In this document: piece after piece, positions 7,877-14,951 of the stretch
Layout of the letters: every line of letters starts with the position of its first letter
Position numbering within the stretch: the stretch's first letter is position 1
Virus record (IMG/VR): IMGVR_UViG_3300028589_000050
Location: 1 to 23,386 of that record
Source of the DNA: a virus
Strand: one strand, 5' to 3'
Length of the DNA stretch: 23,386 nt
The notes under the pieces: generated by a model
Database searches by the model: none
Told to the model about the DNA's origin: nothing
What the model saw: the letters and a program-made list of their open reading frames with translations, nothing else
Made by a program: the position numbers and the translations under genes

Positions 7877-7882
7877 TTCGAC

Positions 7883-7902
7883 GCCGCCCAGCGATGGGCG
7901 GC
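7883..7902 (+). terminator. Perfect 8-bp hairpin with GNRA-type loop after the capsid gene
   Basis: GCCGCCCA and TGGGCGGC form a perfect 8-base-pair stem around a GCGA tetraloop, a GNRA type. It starts 6 bases after the capsid stop. The bases that follow (ATGACCCTTTGCCTTT) are only partly U-rich, so this may be a weak terminator or a 3' RNA-stabilising stem for capsid mRNA rather than a full stop. Confidence 0.6.
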
Positions 7903-7936
7903 ATGACCCTTTGCCTTTCATGATTGAGGAAACAAC

Positions 7937-8374
7937 ATGAGCATCATCGACCGCTTCCTGCAAGTCTCCAACAACCAGGCGATCACCGTGACCGCCGTAT
8001 CCACCGACGTGATCGACGCCGGCGCCACCAAGAACGCAGCCATCGGCCGTGACCTTGGCGGCGGCACTCAGCTGTTCATGGAAATTTGCGTGACCGCCAC
8101 CATGACCGGCGCCGGCACCCTGGCCATCGCCCTGCAAGACTCGGCGGACAACTCCAGCTTTGCCGACGTGCTGAGCCTGCCACCGATTGCCGTGGCCAGC
8201 CTGCCAGTGGGCACCCGCCTGTACATCCCACTGCCGGCCAAAATGCGCCGCTACATCCGCAACAACTACACCATCGCTTCCGGTCCATTCACCGGGGGCA
8301 CCCTGAGCGCTCAAGTCGTCGACGGCATGACGGTTGAACGCGCCTACCCTGACTCGCTCAGCAAAGTGGTTTAA
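7937..8374 (+). CDS. Capsid cement/decoration protein, Bbp16-like
   Basis: The protein has 145 residues. It lies directly after the capsid gene, where podoviruses of the BPP-1 group encode their cement protein, a jelly-roll protein that clamps neighbouring capsid subunits. The sequence fits: an N-terminal IIDRFLQVSNNQAITVTAVST strand, the VIDAGATKNAAIGRDLGGG loop, and LAIALQDSADNSSF, where the L-x-L-Q-x-S-x-D pattern is typical of this family as I remember it. It is beta-rich, with few charged residues and no cysteine pair. TGAGGA at 7925-7930 gives a 6-base spacing. An alternative reading would be a generic head decoration protein, which has the same role in broad terms. Confidence 0.8.
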   Translation: MSIIDRFLQVSNNQAITVTAVSTDVIDAGATKNAAIGRDLGGGTQLFMEICVTATMTGAGTLAIALQDSADNSSFADVLSLPPIAVASLPVGTRLYIPLPAKMRRYIRNNYTIASGPFTGGTLSAQVVDGMTVERAYPDSLSKVV

Positions 8375-8389
8375 CTGAGCGCCTGACGT

Positions 8390-8395
8390 AAGGAG
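8390..8395 (+). promoter_or_regulatory. Ribosome binding site that sets the start of the 136-residue gene
   Basis: AAGGAG lies 8 bases before the ATG at 8404. A GTG at 8395 is in frame but overlaps the ribosome site itself, so it cannot be the start. Confidence 0.75.
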
Positions 8396-8403
8396 TGGGG
8401 ACG

Positions 8404-8814
8404 ATGGCTAAGAAAAACACCTTCATGGTGCGAGCAATCCAGATGGGCTTCCTTGGCTCACTGCGCGAGGTCGGTTCGACTTTCGCTGTGGACGACGAAG
8501 CCTTTTCTGACAAGTGGATGGAACGCCTGGAGCCGAAGGAAGCGGCCAAGGCGGCCAGTGCACCGGTGCCGGACACCGGCCTGGGCTTCACCGTCAAGCA
8601 CGTACCTGCAGGGAATTGGGTTGTGCTGAACAAGGACGGTGAGCGCTTCAGTCGTGTGTTCAAGAAGGACGAAGGCAATGCCAGGGAGCTGGCCGAGCAG
8701 GAAGCTCTACGCCTGAATGCCGGCGGTGAACCGGTGATGCCTGGGCCAAGTGGCGGCGGCGCTCAACCACCACTGCAAGAGGAAGAAGAGGACACGAACC
8801 TTCCTGACGCTTAA
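8404..8814 (+). CDS. Hypothetical head-region protein with acidic C-terminus
   Basis: The protein has 136 residues from the ATG at 8404. The N-terminal part (MVRAIQMGFLGSLREVGSTF, then FSDKWMERL, to about residue 43) resembles a short beta-type module found in many small phage proteins near capsid genes, where a pattern like VKA-GF-G--R--G--F is followed by S-KWME. The middle holds a second short compact segment (GFTVKHVPAGNWVVLNKDG), and the C-terminus ends in a run of four glutamates. No function is assigned to such proteins, as far as I know. It is the last gene before the intrinsic terminator at 8830-8849, so it belongs to the head transcription unit. A head completion or virion accessory role is an inference from position. 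Confidence 0.6.
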   Translation: MAKKNTFMVRAIQMGFLGSLREVGSTFAVDDEAFSDKWMERLEPKEAAKAASAPVPDTGLGFTVKHVPAGNWVVLNKDGERFSRVFKKDEGNARELAEQEALRLNAGGEPVMPGPSGGGAQPPLQEEEEDTNLPDA

Positions 8815-8829
8815 TCCACTACCATAACA

Positions 8830-8849
8830 GGGGCCGAAAGGCCCCTTTT
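8830..8849 (+). terminator. Intrinsic transcription terminator between head and tail genes
   Basis: GGGGCC and GGCCCC form a perfect 6-bp GC-only stem with a GAAA tetraloop, followed by TTTT and then CATTT. It lies in the 60-base gap between the last head gene and the tail tubular A gene. It probably lets some transcription read through, since no promoter is visible before the tail genes. Confidence 0.87.
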
Positions 8850-8874
8850 CATTTGCGCCGCTGGAGGACGCCAC

Positions 8875-9480
8875 ATGGCGAGCAAGATCGAGATCTACAA
8901 CATGGCCCTGTTCCACGTCGGCAGTACGTCGAAAGTGGCCAGCGTTGACGAACAAAGCATGGAAGCCATCGTGTGCAGCACGTTCTACCCGACCGCGCTG
9001 GATGCCCTGCTGGCGTACAAGTCGGCCGACTGGGGTTTTGCCACCAAAAGCGTGGCCCTGGCCGACATCGGCAGCCCGCCGACGAACTGGCTCTACCGCT
9101 ACATGTACCCCAACGACTGCGTGCGCGCCATCCAGATCGTGATCCCTGGCACGCGCAACCCGATGCAAGGCCAGGAAATCCCCTACGATCTGCAGCAGGC
9201 CGATGTCAGCCTGTCCATCGTGACAGACATGCCACAGGCCGAACTGCTGTATATCTCCCGCGGCTTGCCAGCCGAGCGCCTGCCGTCTCCCTTTGTCATG
9301 GCGTTGTCGTACCAGCTGGCCGCGCTGATCTGCACGCCGCTGAAAAAGGACATGGCCACCGCCCAGGCCCTGTTCCAGATGGCTGAGCAGTTCACCCAGG
9401 TGGCAATGGCCGCCAGCCTCAACCAGCAACAGCCGGACAACCCGCCGATCTCGATCTATGAAGCGGAGGCGCACGCATGA
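8875..9480 (+). CDS. Tail tubular protein A (T7 gp11-like gatekeeper)
   Basis: The protein has 201 residues, close to the T7 gp11 length as I recall it. In T7 this protein forms the ring attached below the portal that starts the short tail. Landmarks are the N-terminal KIEIYNMALFHVGS helix, the YPTALDALLAYKSADWGFATK segment with its conserved W, and the WLYRYMYPNDC pattern near residues 73-83, all typical of phage gatekeeper proteins. The C-terminal helical part covers about residues 140-190. TGGAGGA at 8862-8868 is 6 bases upstream. The gene ends in an ATGA overlap with tail tubular B, which supports coupled production of the two tail parts. Confidence 0.88.
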   Translation: MASKIEIYNMALFHVGSTSKVASVDEQSMEAIVCSTFYPTALDALLAYKSADWGFATKSVALADIGSPPTNWLYRYMYPNDCVRAIQIVIPGTRNPMQGQEIPYDLQQADVSLSIVTDMPQAELLYISRGLPAERLPSPFVMALSYQLAALICTPLKKDMATAQALFQMAEQFTQVAMAASLNQQQPDNPPISIYEAEAHA

Positions 9481-11819
9481 CCACCAGCATCATTCAAACC
9501 AGCTTCAGCCGTGGCGAGATCGGCCCACAACTGTTCGGCCGTGTTGACTTGGCCGCCTACCAGAACGGCCTTAAACAGCTGAGCAATTGCATCGTCACGC
9601 CCTACGGCGGATTCGTGAACCGCGCAGGCTCCTACTTCCTGGCGCAGACGCTGAACAACGAAATTGCCCGCATGATCCGCTTCAAGTTCAACAACTCGGA
9701 CGCCTACGCGCTGGAGTTCACCCACCTGGCCATGCGCGTCTACCGCAACGGCGGGCTGGTGCTGAACACCGGCGGCCCGAACGTCGGCCTGCCGTTCACA
9801 CTGGTTACCCCGTTCACCCGCGACGAACTGTTTTCTATCAACTTCACCCAGTCCGGTGACGTGATGGACATGGTGCACATCAACCACAAGCCGCAGAAGC
9901 TCAAGCGTTTCGCCCACGACAACTGGACGATAAACCCGGTGTCGCTGGTGCCGAGCGTCTCAGCCCCGGCCAGCGCCACCGCCACCACCCCTGGCGGCGG
10001 CACCGGCAACACCCAGGTGTGGAAATACCAGATCACTGCCGTGCTGGACGACGGCAGCAACGCCATCGAAGAATCGCTGCCCGTGACATCCAACAGCGTG
10101 ACCGTGTTCAACAGCAACGTGCAGGCCACCGTGACCTGGCCGGCGGTGGTCGGCGCCGCCTATTACAACGTGTACAAGGACAATGCCGGTTCTGGCATTT
10201 ATGGCTTCGTCGGCAAGGCCAACGCGCTGACATTCACCGACAACAACATTGCACCGACCAAGACCGACACACCGCCAACCGGCACCGATCCATTTGTGGG
10301 CGCCGGCAACTTCCCCCGCGCCGTGACCTACTACCAGCAGCGCCTGGCCTACGCCTCGACGCTGAACAAGCCGCAAACCCTGTGGTTCAGCAAGACCGGG
10401 ATCTTCACGAACTTCGGCTACTCGACGCCGCAGAAGGATGACGATGCAATCACGTGGTCAATGTTCAGCACTGAAGTGAACATGATCCTGCATCTGGTGC
10501 CGCTGAAGTCCCTGCTGCCCTTCACCGATGGCGCGGAATGGGTAGTGCAGGGTTCCACCGCCGGTTTCACCGCAAAGACCATCAACGGCAGCGCCGAGAG
10601 TTACAACGGCATCGGCCAGCTGCGCCCGCTGCTGATCGGCACCAGCGTTGTCTATGCCCAGGAACGCGGCCGCGAGGTGACTGCCTTCGGCTACAGCCTG
10701 CAGGCCGATGGTTTCAGCGGCAGCACGATCAGCATCCTGTCGCCGCATTTGATCGAGGACTACAGCCTGGTCGATTGGGATTACCAGAAGATCCCCTACC
10801 ACGTCATTTGGGCGGCCCGCTCTGATGGCGCGGCAGTCACCTGCACCTACATCCCGGAGCAGGACGTAAACGGCTGGTCGCATCAGCACACGGATGGCAA
10901 CTACATGTCAGTGTGTTCCGTGCCAGAAGGTCGTGATGATTCGGTTTATGCGTGCGTAGAGCGCGACATCGGCGGCGTTGTAAAACGCTATGTCGAGCTC
11001 TTCGCCAATCGCATTCTGGATCGCTACAAAGGCACTGCAATCATCAGCCGCGCCCACTTTGTCGACTGTGGACTGGCGTTCAATGGCACCAACACCACCG
11101 CCACCACCCTGACCATCACCGGCGGGACCGCCTGGCAGTCACCGGAGACGCTCACCGTTAACGCTTCGGCCTCGATCTTTGCCGCCGGTGACGTTGGCGA
11201 CATGTTGCAGTACGTGCCAGATCCAATTTCTGACCCGTTCCGCTTCAAGATCCTCACCTACACCAGCCCGACATCGGTAAAGGTTCAGCCGCTCGGGCCA
11301 GTACCGACAGCCATCCGTGGCGTAGCGTTCACCACTTGGGCATTCGCCCGCGACACCTTCACCGGCCTGAGTCACTTGGAAGGCCGAGTGGTTTCCGTGC
11401 TGGCAGACGGCAACGTGGCGCCGCAACAGGTCGTCACCGCCGGAAAGATCACCATCCCCGATCCGTCAGCCATCGTGCACATCGGGCTGCCCTATCGTTC
11501 ACTGGCGGAAACCCTGGCCGTCAACATCGCCGGACAGGAAACGCTGCTGGACAAGCCTGTGCAAGTGGCCAGCGTGTCGTTGCTGGTGAAGGATTCACGC
11601 GGCGGCAAAGTCGGCAGTAAGGAAACCAACCTGTTCGAAATGAAACAGCGCTCCACCAGCGACAACTACGGCAGCATGGCGGCGATCAATGGGCTTGCTG
11701 AAGTCAGCGTCAGCGACACCTGGCAGAACACCGGGAACTTCTTCATCGTGCAGGATGATCCGCTGCCAATGAACGTGATCGCCGCCATTCCCCGTGATGA
11801 AGTGGGGGGCAAGCTGTGA
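9477..11819 (+). CDS. Tail tubular protein B (T7 gp12-like nozzle)
   Basis: The protein has 780 residues, against about 794 for T7 gp12. It forms the hexameric nozzle of the short tail. The N-terminus (QTSFSRGEIGPQLFGRVDLAAYQNGL) is the usual signature of this family, including the S-x-GE-x-P pattern. The next region (CIVTPYGGFVNRAGSYFL and RMIRFKFN) is also conserved. Around residues 161-271 there is a beta-type insertion (WKYQITAVLDDGSN, TVTWPAVVGAAYYNVYKD) that looks like a fibronectin type III-like domain, as seen in some tail nozzle proteins. A later segment (FPRAVTYYQQRLAYASTLNKPQ) matches the FP--V-F---RL-F--T--- family pattern. The gene overlaps the previous one by 4 bases and the next one by 4 bases (GTGA). 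Confidence 0.9.
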   Translation: MTTSIIQTSFSRGEIGPQLFGRVDLAAYQNGLKQLSNCIVTPYGGFVNRAGSYFLAQTLNNEIARMIRFKFNNSDAYALEFTHLAMRVYRNGGLVLNTGGPNVGLPFTLVTPFTRDELFSINFTQSGDVMDMVHINHKPQKLKRFAHDNWTINPVSLVPSVSAPASATATTPGGGTGNTQVWKYQITAVLDDGSNAIEESLPVTSNSVTVFNSNVQATVTWPAVVGAAYYNVYKDNAGSGIYGFVGKANALTFTDNNIAPTKTDTPPTGTDPFVGAGNFPRAVTYYQQRLAYASTLNKPQTLWFSKTGIFTNFGYSTPQKDDDAITWSMFSTEVNMILHLVPLKSLLPFTDGAEWVVQGSTAGFTAKTINGSAESYNGIGQLRPLLIGTSVVYAQERGREVTAFGYSLQADGFSGSTISILSPHLIEDYSLVDWDYQKIPYHVIWAARSDGAAVTCTYIPEQDVNGWSHQHTDGNYMSVCSVPEGRDDSVYACVERDIGGVVKRYVELFANRILDRYKGTAIISRAHFVDCGLAFNGTNTTATTLTITGGTAWQSPETLTVNASASIFAAGDVGDMLQYVPDPISDPFRFKILTYTSPTSVKVQPLGPVPTAIRGVAFTTWAFARDTFTGLSHLEGRVVSVLADGNVAPQQVVTAGKITIPDPSAIVHIGLPYRSLAETLAVNIAGQETLLDKPVQVASVSLLVKDSRGGKVGSKETNLFEMKQRSTSDNYGSMAAINGLAEVSVSDTWQNTGNFFIVQDDPLPMNVIAAIPRDEVGGKL

Positions 11820-12277
11820 TCAAGGTACGGCGCATGACCGCCGACGACATCGAGCCGATTGCCGCCGCCGCACGCCAGCCGGACCGCGACGAGATCGAGC
11901 AAGGCTGTGGCCAATCCATCGCTTCGGCACTGACCCTGGGCCTGCGTTCCAGCGTGGCCGCGCATGTCATCGCCTGGGGCGACACGCCGCTGGCCGCCTT
12001 TGGCGATGTCTGCTACAGCCCTGGCGCCGGGATCGGCATACCGTGGCTGATCAGCACCGAGGCCATCGAGCAACATCCGCGGGCCTTCTTGCGGATCTGC
12101 CGGCCACTGGTGACGCAGATGCTGGAGCGCCACCAAACCCTGATTAACTACGTCGACACGCGCAACACCGCGGCCATCCGCTGGCTGGAGTGGCTGGGCT
12201 TTAGCATGGGCAGCCCTACGCCCTACGGGCCAAACCAGCTACTATTTCGGCAATTCGAAATGATCAGGGGAAACTGA
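11816..12277 (+). CDS. Internal virion protein, T7 gp13-like (GNAT-fold, DUF2833)
   Basis: The protein has 153 residues from a GTG start that overlaps the stop of the nozzle gene. GGGGGG at 11804-11809 serves as the ribosome site 6 bases upstream. It holds the gp13 position of T7, between gp12-like and gp14-like genes, and looks like the DUF2833 family. The N-terminal IKVRRMTADDIEPIAAAA and the C-terminal INYVDTRNTAAIRWLEWLGF are typical of GNAT-fold proteins, but the acetyl-CoA loop (R/Q-x-x-G-x-G/A) is absent from the central region (PWLISTEAIEQHPRAFLRIC). It therefore probably keeps the fold without the enzyme activity. T7 gp13 is needed for virion assembly and DNA delivery. It belongs to the ejection cassette by position. 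An active acetyltransferase with a divergent loop is less likely. Confidence 0.8.
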   Translation: MIKVRRMTADDIEPIAAAARQPDRDEIEQGCGQSIASALTLGLRSSVAAHVIAWGDTPLAAFGDVCYSPGAGIGIPWLISTEAIEQHPRAFLRICRPLVTQMLERHQTLINYVDTRNTAAIRWLEWLGFSMGSPTPYGPNQLLFRQFEMIRGN

Positions 12278-12278
12278 T

Positions 12279-12842
12279 ATGTGCTGGATGGCTTTAATTC
12301 CCGTAGCAATCGCCGCAGTCGGCGGCATGATGCAGGGCCAGCAGAAGTCTGCCGCTGACATCAGCCAGGCTTCGGCGCTCACGCAAAACGCCGCGTACCT
12401 CAACCGTGCCGCCAATGATGCGCGCTATCGTGGCGTGGTCGATGCTGACACGCAGCGCGTGCAGACGCAGAACCTGATCGGCACCCAGCGCGCCGCCATG
12501 GCCGGCAACGGTGGCTTTGTCGACGACGGATCGAACGCGATCATCCAGCAGGACACCGCGCAGTATGGCGAACTGGACGCCATGATCATCAGCAACAACG
12601 CCGCCCGCGAAGCCTACGGCTATGAAGTGCAGGCTACCAGCAACCTGAGCAACGCCAGCACGCTGAAGAAGAACGCCAAAACCGGTCTGGTCAGCTCGTT
12701 GCTCGGCGGCGTGGTCGGCGGTTTGGGAAGCGCCTATTCCGGCGGCCTGTTCAGTGGCGGCAGCAGTAACGGCCTGGGCACCGGCACCAACGCGGCACTG
12801 GGCGGCAATGCTCGGCTAAACAACAAACAAGCCATAGCATAA
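12279..12842 (+). CDS. Internal virion protein, T7 gp14-like
   Basis: The protein has 187 residues, against 196 for T7 gp14. In T7 this protein is ejected into the outer membrane and forms the outer part of the DNA conduit. The N-terminus MCWMALIPVAIAA matches the start of T7 gp14 (MCWMAAIPIAI as I recall), which is a distinctive similarity. The middle is a long alanine- and glutamine-rich helical region, and the end is glycine- and serine-rich (about residues 140-170). The hydrophobic N-terminal segment fits membrane insertion. AGGGGAAA at 12266-12273 is 5 bases before the ATG. It sits one base after the gp13-like gene and 9 bases before the transglycosylase gene. The order gp13-gp14-gp15-gp16 is kept as in T7. 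Confidence 0.85.
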   Translation: MCWMALIPVAIAAVGGMMQGQQKSAADISQASALTQNAAYLNRAANDARYRGVVDADTQRVQTQNLIGTQRAAMAGNGGFVDDGSNAIIQQDTAQYGELDAMIISNNAAREAYGYEVQATSNLSNASTLKKNAKTGLVSSLLGGVVGGLGSAYSGGLFSGGSSNGLGTGTNAALGGNARLNNKQAIA

Positions 12843-12851
12843 GGGGGAATC

Positions 12852-14951
12852 ATGGCCGTACAAATTCCAACGCTCGGCGGTCCAGGCGTGCGCACTCGCG
12901 CCATGGCCGTTCCACAGGTGCAAGTCGCCACCGAAGACAGCCTTGGCGCCGATCTGGCGAAGCCAATCACCCAGGCCGCAGGGCAGATCTGGCAGAAGAC
13001 CCAGGACGACGCCGACACCGCCGCACTGATGGAGGCGGAAAGCAGCCTGAGCCAGTGGCAGACCAACACCCTGTTCAACCCGGACAACGGCGTGTACACC
13101 CGCAAGGGCAAGAACGCCATCGACATCACCAACCAGACGCTGCCTCAGTTCCAGGCCCAGGTTGACGCGATCAGCAACAACCTCACCAACGACCGCCAGC
13201 GCCAGCGCTTCAGCCAGATCGCCAAGAGCCAGGAAACACGCTTAAACGGCGAGCTGAACCGCTACGAATACGGCGAGCGCCAAGTGTTCTACAAGCAGGC
13301 CGAGGACGCCACGTTGAACGCCGCCACGCAAAGCGCCGTGGCCTATTACGACGACCCGCAGCAAGTGGCCTACTACCAGAACAAGGGCACCCGCGTCATC
13401 GCCATGCAGGGCGAGCGCAACGGTGAAGCGCCGGAACTGACCCAGGAAAAGGTCTTGCAGTACAACAGCGGCATCAATACCGCCGTGATCCAGCGCCTGA
13501 TGCAGACCGACCCTATCGGCGCCCAGCGCTATTACGCCAAGGCCTACGACGGTATGACCGTTGACGACCAGGCCAAGACCACCAAGTTGCTTGGGACCAG
13601 CGTGCGCCAGCAGCTGGGCAGCCAGATCGGCGAAGCCGCCTACACCGCCGGCACCGTGGGCATCAATGGCCTGAGCAATCTGGTGATCCAGGCCGAGAGC
13701 AGCGGCGATCCTACGGCTGTCTCGCCAAAAGGCGCCAAGGGCCTGATGCAGCTGATGCCAGAGACGGCCGAAGAAATGGCCAAGGAACTTGGCATTCCCT
13801 ACAGCGAAGAACGCCTGACCGCCGACCCGAACTACAACATGGCCCTGGGCAATGCCTACCTGAACAAGATGCTGGGGCGTTACGGCGGCAACTCGACACT
13901 GGCCGTCGCCGCGTACAACGCTGGCCCTGGCAGCGTGGACAAGTGGATCAAGGCCAACGGTGACCCGCGCACCGATCAGATCACAGATGAAGCCTGGATC
14001 AACGCCATCCCCTTCGAAGAAACCCGCAACTACACCGGCAAGATCGTCAGCCAGCTGGTTCCGTCGACGGCCAGCAGCAAACTTGCCGCCGCCACTAGTG
14101 CCGCCGCCAAGATCAAAGACCCGGAGACGCGAAAATACGCGATGGACCGCATCGACGACCTGAACAAAGCCGACCAGCTGACGATCAAGGCCAACTACGA
14201 GACGGCCGCCAACATCGCGCTTGAGGACGGTTATAACGCCATCCCTCCGCAGGTGCTGGTGACCATCGGCGCTGAAGACCGGGTGAAGCTGCAGGCGCTC
14301 GACGAACACCGGCGCAAAGGCACCGAGCCGACCACCGACGAAGGCAAGCTGCGTGAATTCCTGTCGATGCCAGGTCCGCAGTTCGGCGAACTGAGCCTGA
14401 CCCGCGACATCCGCCCGTACCTCAACGATGCCGATTACAAGACCGTCAAAAGTTCTTGGGAGAAAGCCGTGCAGGGCGACTTCAGCGACCAGCGTGCGAC
14501 CAAGGCCGAGAACGATCAGCTGACGCTGGTGATGCAGCAGGCCGGGATTCTCACAGGCGATAGTCTCAAGGCTACGTCACCAAAGAACCTGGCCGCCCAA
14601 GAGAAGTTCCGCGCCTCCTACCAGAGCCAGAAGGATGCTTTCTTCCTGGCCAACGGCCGCCAGCCCACCGCCAAGGAATCCAGCGACATCGCCAACTCAC
14701 TGCTGATCGACGTGCGCCTGCGCGGGACCGGAATCACCAGCGACAACACCCAGCAGCTGTGGAATGTGGCGCCGGAGCAGATGCAAGACGCCTACCTGCG
14801 CGCCAAAGACATAGGCCTGAATGACATCCCGCCAACCGACCGGGCGAAGATCGTACGCACCTTGCGTAACCGCGGCGAACCGGCCAGCGCAGAAAACATC
14901 ATTGCCATGTATGTTCAGGGCATTTCTGATCTTGGAGTGAAAGCACAATGA
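12852..14951 (+). CDS. Internal virion protein with lytic transglycosylase domain (gp15 position)
   Basis: The protein has 699 residues, similar to T7 gp15 (about 747). It is predicted to be ejected with the DNA and to build part of the periplasmic tube. It also carries a family 1 lytic transglycosylase (SLT) domain at about residues 273-400, with the likely catalytic glutamate E282 in IQAESSGD, the GLMQ motif at 297-300, and AYNAGP at 354-359. Such a domain cuts peptidoglycan glycan strands so DNA can cross the cell wall. Upstream, residues 1-265 are helical and glutamine-rich; downstream is a long helical region without recognised motifs. In T7 the SLT domain is in gp16, so it is placed differently here. 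The 3' end overlaps the next gene by 4 bases. Confidence 0.9.
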   Translation: MAVQIPTLGGPGVRTRAMAVPQVQVATEDSLGADLAKPITQAAGQIWQKTQDDADTAALMEAESSLSQWQTNTLFNPDNGVYTRKGKNAIDITNQTLPQFQAQVDAISNNLTNDRQRQRFSQIAKSQETRLNGELNRYEYGERQVFYKQAEDATLNAATQSAVAYYDDPQQVAYYQNKGTRVIAMQGERNGEAPELTQEKVLQYNSGINTAVIQRLMQTDPIGAQRYYAKAYDGMTVDDQAKTTKLLGTSVRQQLGSQIGEAAYTAGTVGINGLSNLVIQAESSGDPTAVSPKGAKGLMQLMPETAEEMAKELGIPYSEERLTADPNYNMALGNAYLNKMLGRYGGNSTLAVAAYNAGPGSVDKWIKANGDPRTDQITDEAWINAIPFEETRNYTGKIVSQLVPSTASSKLAAATSAAAKIKDPETRKYAMDRIDDLNKADQLTIKANYETAANIALEDGYNAIPPQVLVTIGAEDRVKLQALDEHRRKGTEPTTDEGKLREFLSMPGPQFGELSLTRDIRPYLNDADYKTVKSSWEKAVQGDFSDQRATKAENDQLTLVMQQAGILTGDSLKATSPKNLAAQEKFRASYQSQKDAFFLANGRQPTAKESSDIANSLLIDVRLRGTGITSDNTQQLWNVAPEQMQDAYLRAKDIGLNDIPPTDRAKIVRTLRNRGEPASAENIIAMYVQGISDLGVKAQ

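Noticed and set aside
6104-8314. 736-codon open frame on the minus strand across scaffold, capsid and cement genes
   Set aside because: It crosses three convincing plus-strand genes and their intergenic hairpin, and its translation has no family resemblance. It is a codon-bias shadow.
8815-8874. Promoter for the tail genes in the 60-base gap
   Set aside because: The gap holds the terminator and a ribosome site, and I could not find a convincing -35/-10 pair or a T7-type promoter sequence.
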